Assembly: GCA_016280915.1 (NCBI GenBank)
Contig: JAEEHQ010000125.1
Location: forward strand, 1-38,343
DNA: 38,343 nt
Source: Bacteroidales bacterium
GTDB taxonomy: Bacteria > Bacteroidota > Bacteroidia > Bacteroidales > P3
Direction of reading: 5' to 3'
In this document: piece by piece, positions 1-5,684 of the stretch
Numbering within the stretch: position 1 is the first letter of the stretch
Layout: the number at the start of each line of letters is the position of its first letter
Program-made: the position numbers and the translations under genes
Notes under the pieces: model-generated
Told to the model about the DNA's origin: nothing
Databases searched by the model: none
What the model saw: the letters and a program-made list of their open reading frames with translations, nothing else

Positions 1-143
1 ACGTAATTTGGATAAAGGCGAGTACCCGCCTCGCGGATGCTGAATGACTTACCAATCTGACGGGCTCCTTCCAATATCAGAATCTTGTCAGTATCAGACT
101 TTAGATAGTCTTCAATATAGGATGTAATTTTCCTGTACAGCAT
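1..143 (-). CDS. AAA+ ATPase (DUF4143-type), N-terminal fragment
   Basis: This gene runs off the left edge, so only its first 47 codons are visible. Translation from the ATG at 143 gives MLYRKITSYIEDYLKS, then a beta-strand (KILILEG) leading into a Walker A motif, GARQIGKS, at about residues 27-34, followed by SFSIREAG. An N-terminal amphipathic helix and a 'GARQ(V/I)GKS' P-loop are typical of the bacterial ATPases that carry a C-terminal DUF4143 nuclease-like domain. These are common, horizontally mobile genes in Bacteroidetes whose function is uncertain. The C-terminal domain is outside the window, so the exact subfamily is inferred. Direct repeats spaced 33 bp sit immediately upstream. Confidence 0.75.
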   Translation of the reverse strand, partial: MLYRKITSYIEDYLKSDTDKILILEGARQIGKSFSIREAGTRLYPNY

Positions 144-150
144 GGTATAT

Positions 151-225
151 TACACTTTTCAATAGTTTTCGGTGGTTAAAAACTACACTTTTCAATGTGT
201 TTTGACTGTGCAAAATTACACTTTT
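151..225 (-). repeat. Three TACACTTTT direct repeats at exact 33-bp spacing
   Basis: TACACTTTT occurs at 151, 184 and 217. The first two copies extend to the identical 13-mer TACACTTTTCAAT, and weaker similarity continues through the rest of each 33-bp unit. On the reverse strand, the sense of the downstream ATPase gene, the motif reads AAAAGTGTA, and the last copy ends 7 nt before the ATG. A -7-like element (TAATTTTG on the reverse strand, 211-218) overlaps the distal copy; I see no matching -33 box. The role is unknown; operator or leader elements for the ATPase gene are the simplest reading. Confidence 0.7.
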
Positions 226-265
226 TTTTCTGATATGGACGTTTTTTTGTGATTTGGGTGGGAGA

Positions 266-515
266 TTACTTTCCAAATAGCTCGGACTGTTTCAGCAGGC
301 GGAGGGTGTGGGTCTTGCCGTTGGCGGTGGTGAGAGTGATGAGAAGAGGACCTCCAGTGGAGGTCCGGGCAGAGCCGCGGGAGGTGAGGTCGAGGATGTA
401 TTTGTCGTTGCCTGTGGGGGGTGAGCAGCACCTTTTCGCGGCGACATTGCATGTCGGTGAGCCACGCGGTGGCAACACCACTTTCAACTTTGTAAACCCA
501 AACAGGTGAAGGAGC
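266..515 (-). pseudogene. Frameshifted T9SS sorting-domain (CTD) remnant
   Basis: Two reverse-strand frames together resemble the C-terminal sorting domain of a T9SS cargo protein. The upstream frame reads VYKVESGVATAWLTDMQ then CRREKVLLTP. The downstream frame continues GNDKYILDLTSRG and ends with ITLTTANGKTHTLRLLKQ before SELFGK and a stop at 266. The switch falls at a run of six Gs on the plus strand (416-421): removing one base would join the frames. The GKxHTxRLLKQ ending is the typical last strand of such domains. The upstream frame hits a stop near 555 without a start codon, so the cargo gene is missing. A sequencing slip at the G-run is possible, but the lack of an N-terminal part makes a decayed fragment likely. 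Confidence 0.5.
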
Positions 516-583
516 CGAAAAGTGTAAACCGAATCCGTGATGGTGTAAACCAGATCAGGGATATGGACAAAACAATGTAAACC
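491..583 (+). repeat. Four TGTAAACC direct repeats spaced 32/21/32 bp
   Basis: TGTAAACC occurs in the same orientation at 491, 523, 544 and 576. Copies 2 and 4 share a longer core, GTAAACCGA, followed by TTC/ATCC-like bases. Spacings of 32, 21 and 32 bp equal about 3, 2 and 3 helical turns, so all copies face the same side of the DNA. Multiple short phased repeats at element ends are a feature of IS21-family insertion sequences. No istA/istB gene is present here, so this could be a lone remnant end or an unrelated operator array. The 491 copy lies within the decayed sorting-domain frame and may be coincidental. Confidence 0.5.
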
Positions 584-648
584 GATTCAGTTTAACCATC
601 CCAAATCTGTCTACCAATTCCAGGGAAAGTCACCCCTTATGCAGCTGA

Positions 649-801
649 GAGAGGTGCTGCCCTATCTCAGACACCACCATCACCCTCCCCGTCACCGACC
701 CGCAGCTCACCCTCTCCTTGGCGCCCTACCCCGCCGGCCCCTACTTCCTCACCCTCACCACCCCCCAGGGCTCCAGCACCCAGAAACTGGTGGTCGAGTA
801 G
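649..801 (+). pseudogene. Second T9SS sorting-domain tail, 5'-truncated
   Basis: The frame that ends at the TAG at 799-801 reads SDTTITLPVTDPQLTLSLAP, then YPAGPYFLTLTTPQGSSTQ and KLVVE. This matches the last part of a type A T9SS sorting domain: a short strand, a 'lxxGxYxLxLxT' strand, a turn (PQG) and a final K-(V/L)-V strand. An in-frame TGA at 646-648 blocks extension, and no start codon is available, so only the last 50 or so codons remain. A strong hairpin lies just downstream (817-840), as expected for the original 3' end of a gene. The overlapping His/Pro-rich frame at 639-833 is a compositional shadow. Confidence 0.5.
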
Positions 802-816
802 CCCCCTCCCGCGCCC

Positions 817-840
817 CTGCCCCTCTCACCTGAGGGGCAG
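817..840 (+). terminator. Perfect 9-bp hairpin after the sorting-domain tail
   Basis: CTGCCCCTC and GAGGGGCAG form a perfect 9-bp GC-rich stem around a 6-nt loop (TCACCT), 15 nt after the stop codon at 801. There is no T-run after it, so it is not a canonical intrinsic terminator. Its position suggests it was the 3'-end hairpin of the lost gene. Confidence 0.45.
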
Positions 841-880
841 GAGTCGGCGCGAATCCATCAAGTGCAGATTAAGAAATACC

Positions 881-966
881 TCAGTTGCGGCAGATTTCTG
901 TTTCGTCAGATTTGTAATCTGACGAAAACTATTATAAGGATGTGCAATCTGCAATACAATAATCCT
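881..966 (+). repeat. Composite palindromic repeat, copy 1
   Basis: Layout: TCAGTTGCGGCAGATTT (881-897), a perfect 12-bp hairpin at 901-927 (TTTCGTCAGATT, loop TGT, AATCTGACGAAA), 21 nt, then CTGCAATACAATAATCCT (949-966). The same modules recur at 1405-1475 with almost the same hairpin-to-tail distance. Confidence 0.65.
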
Positions 967-1071
967 TTCTGTTTCCGACACAACGAACGAGAAAGGATTG
1001 TTGGACGTTGTAGTTACATAATAATGAGAATGATAAGAACAGAAACGGATTGCAAATCCTGATAATAATAA

Positions 1072-1094
1072 GTGTCGAATTGCAAATCCGACAC
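1072..1094 (+). repeat. GTGTCG...CGACAC hairpin
   Basis: GTGTCG (1072-1077) and CGACAC (1089-1094) form a 6-bp stem, continued after one mismatch by ATT/AAT around a GCA loop. The TTGCAAATCC core is also seen at about 1050-1059 (GGATTGCAAATCC), so it is another member of the local palindrome family. Confidence 0.5.
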
Positions 1095-1404
1095 AACGAA
1101 GGTTGGGAAGACCCTTCCTGAGTGGATGGTTGTCCCCATGGCTTAGAACTGCCTGCCATAATCTTGGCAATAGCTTGGGTAGATTTTGTTTGTCGTAAAA
1201 TAAAATAGCAAGAAGTAAACAAGGAGTAAGCGGGAAGACAGCAAGAAAGAGGTTGAGCTAGGGTTGAGCTGCTCTGCAAAACCGGAATGACCGTAGGTGA
1301 CTGATTGTATTCCTATCCACCTCTCGAAGACCTAAAATGTCAGCTTATGGTGTGTTTTTCTCAGTTGTGGCAGATTTTATAATCCCCTGTCATGGCGGAT
1401 GTTC

Positions 1405-1475
1405 TCAATTGCGGCAGATTTGTAATCTGACGCAAAAAAATGATACAGATTTGCCTTCTGGAATACAATAATCCT
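1405..1475 (+). repeat. Composite palindromic repeat, copy 2
   Basis: TCAATTGCGGCAGATTT (1405-1421) overlaps a hairpin at 1409-1435: TTGCG-G-CAGATT, loop TGT, AATCTG-A-CGCAA. After 22 nt comes CTGGAATACAATAATCCT (1458-1475), 17 of 18 bases identical to copy 1. Compared with copy 1, the outer stem changes from TTTCG/CGAAA to TTGCG/CGCAA: both sides changed and pairing is kept. Confidence 0.65.
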
Positions 1476-1555
1476 AACCTGAAATCGCTTGACAAAGATG
1501 ATGACAATGGATAATGCAGGAGCATCCCCGACTGTTTGGCAAAATAGGAGCGGGG

Positions 1556-2041
1556 TTAGAGCTTGAAGTGCTGACCGGAGGGTGTGGGCTTGGAGTTGGA
1601 TTGGGAAAGAGCCTGGTTGCGGAACTCTTCGCGGGCAGCCCATTCTTCTTCGGGTATTTGAAGAGCGGTGTTGATCATCTCGTCGGGCGAGATGTCGTGG
1701 TGGATGCAATGACGCTCGTGGCGATGAATGGAATGTGGATATTTTTGGTAGAGCGCGTAGTAGTCGGGGTCGAGGGTGCGGAGGTTATGAATATCCTTAT
1801 ATTGGTGGCGGTAGCGCAGCTTGCGCCAAAGCCCGCTATAGTCGGTACGGAACCATACATACCAGATAGACACGACAGCCCATACAACACCTGAGGCCCC
1901 TATGATGATGCGGATGACGAGGAGCTGATACATATTGAGTGCGATGAACACCATGAAGCCTCCCAGGGCAATCAGGACGAGATAAAGAAGGGTGATGAGG
2001 GCTATCTTGGAGGAAGGATTGGAACTTTTGTGCTGGGGCAT
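1556..2041 (-). CDS. Small two-helix membrane protein, unknown function
   Basis: I do not recognise this 161-residue protein. It starts MPQHKSSNPSSK and has two strong hydrophobic helices, at about residues 13-36 (IALITLLYLVLIALGGF region) and 40-65 (ending SIWYVWF). A soluble, basic, Tyr/His/Trp-rich C-terminal part of about 95 residues follows (for example RKLRYRHQYKDIHN, HSIHRHERHCIHHD and PEEEWAAREEF). The His-rich stretch around residues 105-115 could bind metal, but that is only a guess. The start lies 10 nt downstream of the stop of the 82-residue membrane protein gene, so the two are probably co-transcribed. The forward open frame over the same bases is a shadow. Confidence 0.65.
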   Translation of the reverse strand: MPQHKSSNPSSKIALITLLYLVLIALGGFMVFIALNMYQLLVIRIIIGASGVVWAVVSIWYVWFRTDYSGLWRKLRYRHQYKDIHNLRTLDPDYYALYQKYPHSIHRHERHCIHHDISPDEMINTALQIPEEEWAAREEFRNQALSQSNSKPTPSGQHFKL

Positions 2042-2051
2042 TGCGAAGGGA

Positions 2052-2300
2052 TTAATCGGAGATTTCTTTCATTAAGTTGTCGTTGACCTCGAGGGGAGAA
2101 TAGCGCTCGGCGTTCTTGCACTTGGCGTTGGCCGCCTTGGCACAGACGCAGCCAGCACCCTGCCCGGTGTAGGGGTCCATGCTGCTGCAATGGCGTTTGA
2201 ACTCGCCATTCTTCTTAACGATCATCTTCACGCCCAAACCAGCCATCAGCAGGGCCACGATGCCCACGGCAAGAAGGATAGTAATGACAATGGTATTCAT
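2052..2300 (-). CDS. Small single-helix membrane protein with Cys-rich tail
   Basis: The protein is 82 residues from the ATG at 2300. An upstream frame extension would run into the tRNA gene and is rejected. Residues 3-28 form a transmembrane helix (IVITILLAVGIVALLMAGLG). The tail holds four cysteines, in KRHCSSMD and GAGCVCAKAANAKCKN, suggesting a metal or disulfide site. Bacteroidales genomes commonly encode short one-helix proteins of this plan, an N-terminal membrane helix and a short Cys-containing tail, annotated only as conserved membrane proteins. The gene lies about 58 nt downstream of tRNA-Asn on the same strand and may share its transcript. The 161-residue membrane protein follows after 10 nt. 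Confidence 0.65.
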   Translation of the reverse strand: MNTIVITILLAVGIVALLMAGLGVKMIVKKNGEFKRHCSSMDPYTGQGAGCVCAKAANAKCKNAERYSPLEVNDNLMKEISD

Positions 2301-2358
2301 GACACAATAATGAACTATGATGCAAAAAAAGCCGCAATCTCTTGCGGCTCTTGTTTTG

Positions 2359-2432
2359 CTCCCCAAGCAGGACTTGAACCTGCGACCCCCTGATTAACAG
2401 TCAGGTGCTCTAACCAACTGAGCTATTGAGGA
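2359..2432 (-). tRNA. tRNA-Asn (anticodon GTT)
   Basis: On the reverse strand the gene starts TCCTCAATAGCTCAGTTGG and folds as a full cloverleaf. The 7-bp acceptor stem TCCTCAA/TTGGGGA has one T-G wobble; the D-arm holds AGCTCAGTTGGTTAGAGC; the anticodon arm is CTGACTGTTAATCAG with GTT at the centre; the T-arm holds GCAGGTTCAAGTCCTGC; the discriminator base is G. The next encoded bases are CAA, so a full CCA is not encoded. GTT reads AAC/AAU (Asn). A well-formed Bacteroidetes promoter lies 35 bp upstream. Confidence 0.95.
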
Positions 2433-2466
2433 AGATTTTGTCTTGCTTTCCCCTCGAAAGCGGTTG

Positions 2467-2498
2467 CAAAAATACACACTTTTTTTGAATCAGCCAAA
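2467..2498 (-). promoter_or_regulatory. Bacteroidetes promoter for tRNA-Asn
   Basis: On the reverse strand, TTTG (2498-2495), a 20-bp spacer and TATTTTTG (2474-2467) match the -33 TTTG / -7 TAnnTTTG consensus exactly. The predicted start, near 2460, is about 28 nt before the tRNA. The two small membrane-protein genes downstream may also depend on it. Confidence 0.7.
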
Positions 2499-2544
2499 TT
2501 TTTTTTGAAAAAAGTTTTCGAAAACAATATTACAATACAAATAA

Positions 2545-3429
2545 TCAACAAGTTACATACATTAAATTTTTTACTATATCACCCGCAACAAGGCTGCATT
2601 GAGACTGGTTGAGCAGCGCAAAATCGCCAGATTTGCCATGTAGCCAGACCCCCAAAGTGGCGCACATTTCTGCATCTATTTGATTTAGTTTATTTTGTGC
2701 AAAAATCGCTAATAAAATGCCGGTAAGGACGTCGCCGCTGCCGGCAGTTGCCATGCCAGGGTTGCCGGTGGTATTGACATACAATTCACCTCCTCTGCCC
2801 GTAGTCTGGGTGCGGTGGCCTTTATAGACGATGACAGCGCCCGTGTCGGCACTGAGCTGACGCTGAGCCTGCAGACGCTGCTCGGGGCTGTCAAAAGGGC
2901 CGAAAAGGCGCTCAAATTCCTTGGCATGGGGTGTGAGGACAGTGGCAGCGCGAAGGGAGTGCTGCCGAAGGAGCTGGAGGCGGTCTTCCATCTGCGAGAG
3001 CATGTTGAGGGCGTCGGCATCGAGGACCAGGGGTTTGAGCTGCGAAGCTTCGAGAAGGCTGCGAAGAGGCAGCTGGCTGTTGGTTCCCAATCCGGGGCCA
3101 ACGGCCACGGCATCGTAGCGTTGGAGGTCGGCGGCGGTGAAGAGGCGGGTGAAATGGGTGTCATCGTCATCGATGGAGACCATGGCTTCGGGCACGGCAA
3201 CCTGCATGACATCCACGCCGTGGCGAGGCACATGGACGGTGAGCAAACCGACCCCCGACCGGAGGCAGGCCCGGGCGGCAAGAACGGCAGCCCCCATTTT
3301 GCCATAGCTGCCAGCAATGAGGAGGGCGTGTCCGAAAGTGCCTTTGTGACTGTCGGGAACACGATGGTTGAGAAAAGAGGGGAAGACAGGCTCATCCACC
3401 AAGATGGTATTGTCGTCGATTGGATTCAT
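2545..3429 (-). CDS. nnrD: ADP-dependent NAD(P)H-hydrate dehydratase
   Basis: This 294-residue protein is the ribokinase-fold repair enzyme that dehydrates S-NADHX/NADPHX back to NAD(P)H using ADP. Visible signatures are HKGTFGHALLIAGS (residues 28-41), the GPGLG turn (111-115), DADALN (137-142), LTPHAKEFERL (165-175) and the nucleotide/catalytic motif GNPGMATAGSGDVLTG (222-237). The ATG at 3429 is preferred: upstream GTG-initiated extension to 3483 would cross a hairpin and gives unconserved sequence. Many bacteria fuse this domain to the NnrE epimerase (YjeF N-domain); here the dehydratase stands alone and no epimerase domain is present in the window. It lies downstream of the beta-barrel gene on the same strand. 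Confidence 0.9.
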   Translation of the reverse strand: MNPIDDNTILVDEPVFPSFLNHRVPDSHKGTFGHALLIAGSYGKMGAAVLAARACLRSGVGLLTVHVPRHGVDVMQVAVPEAMVSIDDDDTHFTRLFTAADLQRYDAVAVGPGLGTNSQLPLRSLLEASQLKPLVLDADALNMLSQMEDRLQLLRQHSLRAATVLTPHAKEFERLFGPFDSPEQRLQAQRQLSADTGAVIVYKGHRTQTTGRGGELYVNTTGNPGMATAGSGDVLTGILLAIFAQNKLNQIDAEMCATLGVWLHGKSGDFALLNQSQCSLVAGDIVKNLMYVTC

Positions 3430-3458
3430 GGGATTGGAGTGGGTGATTTGAAACAAGA

Positions 3459-3487
3459 AAGGGTGGCGGCGCGAAGCCGACACCCTT
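3459..3487 (-). terminator. Hairpin between the barrel gene and nnrD
   Basis: AAGGGTG (3459-3465) pairs with CACCCTT (3481-3487); inside, after one mismatch, CGGC pairs with GCCG around a GCGAA loop. It lies 30 nt beyond the stop of the barrel gene (3518). The sequence after it on the reverse strand is only moderately T-rich (TCTTGTTTC), so termination may be partial and allow read-through into nnrD. Confidence 0.45.
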
Positions 3488-3517
3488 GATAAAAAAAACT
3501 ATAAACTATTTATTATA

Positions 3518-4495
3518 TCAGAAATGATAGGTTACGCCGAGTCCGAAAGTCCAGGTGCGGTTGTAGGTCTTATAGTCTTTGGCGGTGCTGATAAGGCCAT
3601 GGTAATAGTTGCCCTCGAAATGGAGCATCCAGTCGGGAGCCACACGGAGGGAGAGTCCGATGCCGCCAGCAAGGCCAGCGTCGAAGCGGCGGTCAGAACC
3701 TTCGATGAAGGAATAGGTGTCGCCGGCGAAAGGACGGGGGTCGTCAGCCACATAGACATAGCCATTACGCCACTGAGACAGCCAGTAAGCGCCGTAGCCG
3801 CCAAACATGAAGTTGATGCGGCAAGCCTCACCACCGATAGAGAAGTCGGCCATGAGGGGAAGCTGGAGGTAGAGGTTGTTGTAGGTGGTGGCATAGGTGT
3901 TGGTGACATCGTTATAAACCACGTCGAGACGGGTGTAGTAGTTCTTGGAGAGCAGGTTGAGGCCGCTGCGGACACCCAGCCACTGGTTGAACTGATAACC
4001 CACGCGGGCCTCGATGTTGATGCCGCGACCCATGTACCAGGTGCCACCCCAACGGGCAGACTCAACGTTGATGCGGTTGCTGGAGCCACCAAGGAGCATA
4101 CCCACATACCAACCTTCAGCATCGGCATTGAGGATTTCCTGCTGGGGGATAAGGTTTTGACGGACGTTCTTGTTGCCGTGCTTGCAGCATTCGTGCTTTT
4201 CTTCGGTAGCATTGATTTGTTCATCGCGGAGGAAGACGCGGGTGGAGGGCTGGACACGCTCAACGAGGTTGGCGTTGAGGAACGACTGGTATTTGTTGGC
4301 GTCGATAAGAGCAGTGGCCATACGACCGGAACGGGTCTGGAGGACTACACCATACTTGTTGAGAGAATCCTGAGGCAGCATGGTCGTGTCATTGAAAGTA
4401 ATCAATGCCGAGACATACTCTCTCGTGCCTTCATTCTGGGCCATAGCGCCGCCCATGACGGCGAGCAGCAAAGCGATAGCTAAGATTTTCTTCAT
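3518..4495 (-). CDS. Outer-membrane beta-barrel with protease-prodomain-like N-domain
   Basis: This 325-residue exported protein has a signal peptide (MKKILAIALLLAVMGGAMAQ, cleavage near residue 20). Residues about 24-95 (REYVSALITFNDTT..., KYGVVLQTRSGRMATALI, NLVERVQPSTRVFLR) resemble the prodomain-like module found before S8 subtilase domains in Bacteroidetes, but no protease domain follows. A linker with Cys-Cys and Lys/His (KHECCKHGNKN, about 99-109) leads to a C-terminal barrel of about 200 residues with alternating strands (GWYVGMLLGG, INIEARVGYQFNQWLGVRSG, LYLQLPLMADFS) ending in TFGLGVTYHF, a typical terminal strand. The barrel belongs to the broad porin-like/PorT-like fold. Function is unknown. 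A -7 box lies 45 bp upstream. Confidence 0.75.
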   Translation of the reverse strand: MKKILAIALLLAVMGGAMAQNEGTREYVSALITFNDTTMLPQDSLNKYGVVLQTRSGRMATALIDANKYQSFLNANLVERVQPSTRVFLRDEQINATEEKHECCKHGNKNVRQNLIPQQEILNADAEGWYVGMLLGGSSNRINVESARWGGTWYMGRGINIEARVGYQFNQWLGVRSGLNLLSKNYYTRLDVVYNDVTNTYATTYNNLYLQLPLMADFSIGGEACRINFMFGGYGAYWLSQWRNGYVYVADDPRPFAGDTYSFIEGSDRRFDAGLAGGIGLSLRVAPDWMLHFEGNYYHGLISTAKDYKTYNRTWTFGLGVTYHF

Positions 4496-4539
4496 GTTAG
4501 ATATTGTATTTAGTTTTTTATTATCTATTATTCAGCGTG

Positions 4540-4570
4540 CAAAGATACGAAGTTTTGACAAAATAGCAAG
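4540..4570 (-). promoter_or_regulatory. Promoter of the beta-barrel gene
   Basis: On the reverse strand, CTTG (4570-4567, one mismatch to TTTG), a 19-bp spacer and TATCTTTG (4547-4540, exact TAnnTTTG). The predicted leader before the ATG at 4495 is about 38 nt and AT-rich. Confidence 0.55.
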
Positions 4571-4594
4571 ATTTTTTTCTTGGAGGGACCCAAA

Positions 4595-5458
4595 TCAAAG
4601 ACTTGCATAAGCGGGAGAGAAGGTGTCGCCGTTGCGGATATCGCCGGTAGTGAGGCCCTTCTTCAGCCATTTGTAACGTTGGGCGGAGGTGCCGTGGTTG
4701 AAAGACTCGGGGACAGAGTAGCCGCGGGCTTTCTTCTGCAGGTAGTCGTCGCCAATCTTAGAGGCGGCATCGAGGGCTTCCTGAATGTCGCCCTCTTCGA
4801 GAGAGCCGAACATTTTGTTGTCGTTATAGGCCCACACGCCGGCATAGAAGTCGGCCTGAAGCTCCAAACGGACACTAATTTGGTTGGAGAGTTTCTCATT
4901 GGATTGCGCCATCTGCTGGTGGGCCTGGTTGAGGGTGCCCAGTAAATACTGCACATGGTGACCCACCTCGTGGGCGATGACATAGGCATAGGCGAAATCG
5001 CCGTCGGCCCCAAGCGTCTGCTTCATGGTCATGAAGAAATCGAGGTCAATATAGACCTTCTGGTCGGCAGAGCAATAGAAGGGACCCGACTCGGAGGTGG
5101 CGTTGCCGCAACCGGAGGAGACGGCACCGGAATAGAGAACGAGGGTGGGAGGCTCATAGGTGCGTCCCATCTGCCTGAAGATGGAGGTCCACACATCCTC
5201 GGTGCCAGCGAAAATCTGGCTGGCGAAGGTAGCAAGTTCCTGTTCCTCAGCGGTGAACTCGCGGTTGCTATTTTCGGTAACCACTTGTGAGCCCGTGCCG
5301 GCCACCTGCTGGAGCACCTGAGAGGGATTGCCGCCAAAAAGGAGAGCGAGGACTACCACAATGAGCGTACCGCCGATGCCCAAACCGGCTTTTGATTTAG
5401 TCGACATACCTCTACGGTCTTCGACATGGCTGCTTTCACGTCTTCCGTCTAATTTCAT
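4595..5458 (-). CDS. YpfJ-family neutral zinc metallopeptidase, membrane-anchored
   Basis: The 287-residue protein begins MKLDGRRESSHVEDRRG, the usual start of the YpfJ / 'neutral zinc metallopeptidase' family. One transmembrane helix follows (about 26-41, GIGGTLIVVVLALLFG), then a low-complexity linker and the peptidase domain. The zinc site is clear: HEVGH at 163-167 (HExxH), with a third ligand candidate E199 in LELQADFYAG. GCGNATSESGPFYC and KVYIDLDFF are conserved family motifs. The catalytic domain probably faces the periplasm. The ATG at 5458 is chosen because the family N-terminus starts there; frame extension upstream enters the leader. Physiological substrate is unknown. Confidence 0.88.
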   Translation of the reverse strand: MKLDGRRESSHVEDRRGMSTKSKAGLGIGGTLIVVVLALLFGGNPSQVLQQVAGTGSQVVTENSNREFTAEEQELATFASQIFAGTEDVWTSIFRQMGRTYEPPTLVLYSGAVSSGCGNATSESGPFYCSADQKVYIDLDFFMTMKQTLGADGDFAYAYVIAHEVGHHVQYLLGTLNQAHQQMAQSNEKLSNQISVRLELQADFYAGVWAYNDNKMFGSLEEGDIQEALDAASKIGDDYLQKKARGYSVPESFNHGTSAQRYKWLKKGLTTGDIRNGDTFSPAYASL

Positions 5459-5571
5459 GATATTGTATATTATAATTACTATTAATGCAAAGCAATCGGC
5501 TGTCGACGAGGCAGATGAAGACACGCTGGCAACGCTGCCACCTCTGCCGACAACAGGCGATATTTAGATTG

Positions 5572-5604
5572 CAAATATACACAAATATTTAAAAATAAAA
5601 GAAA
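5572..5604 (-). promoter_or_regulatory. Promoter and long leader of the metallopeptidase gene
   Basis: On the reverse strand, TTTC (5604-5601, one mismatch), a 21-bp spacer and TATATTTG (5579-5572, exact). The predicted start leaves about 105 nt before the ATG at 5458. That leader can fold: GCAGA/TCTGC helped by GTCG/CGAC, with an inner GGCA-GCGT-TGCC hairpin (roughly 5500-5553). Confidence 0.5.
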
Positions 5605-5684
5605 AATAATGAAAAATAATAAAAACTCGGAAGACTCGAATAAATCCGAATCCACCGAGTATTGCGGGGCAATGGCAGAATAAC

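Larger units (their letters stand above)
802..1555. other. Non-coding stretch rich in short palindromic repeats
   Basis: No convincing gene is present in these roughly 750 bases: open frames on either strand are short, overlap each other and run through repeats. The stretch contains at least three copies of a TCAGTTGYGGCAGATTT-like motif (881-897, 1361-1377, 1405-1421), several hairpins built on CAGATT-TGT-AATCTG or GGATT/AAATCC cores, and a duplicated CTGNAATACAATAATCCT motif. A short direct duplication GGTTGAGCT lies near 1250-1270. It resembles dispersed intergenic palindromes of REP type, gathered here beside decayed genes. Confidence 0.6.

Noticed and set aside
144..583. CRISPR-like array
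   Set aside because: Repeats are only 8-13 bases and spacer-like intervals are partly similar to each other; there are no cas genes. Direct regulatory or element-end repeats fit better.
639..833. Forward His/Pro-rich open frame
   Set aside because: It is the out-of-frame reading of the T9SS tail at 649-801; the in-frame translation has the recognisable sorting-domain ending.
826..1279. Reverse-strand open frames of 114-115 residues
   Set aside because: They overlap each other in different frames, run through the palindromic repeats, and show no signal peptide, domain or biased composition beyond that of the repeats.
3430..3483. GTG-initiated extension of nnrD
   Set aside because: It would cross a stable hairpin, and the extra 18 residues are not family-like; the ATG at 3429 gives the normal N-terminus.
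2815..3489. Forward open frame of 224 residues
   Set aside because: It lies antisense to nnrD, which has clear catalytic motifs; the antisense frame is a codon-bias shadow.
3524..4483. Long forward open frame (319 residues) antisense to the barrel gene
   Set aside because: The reverse-strand product has a signal peptide and barrel strands; the forward frame has Val/Glu/Gly-rich antisense composition and no domain.
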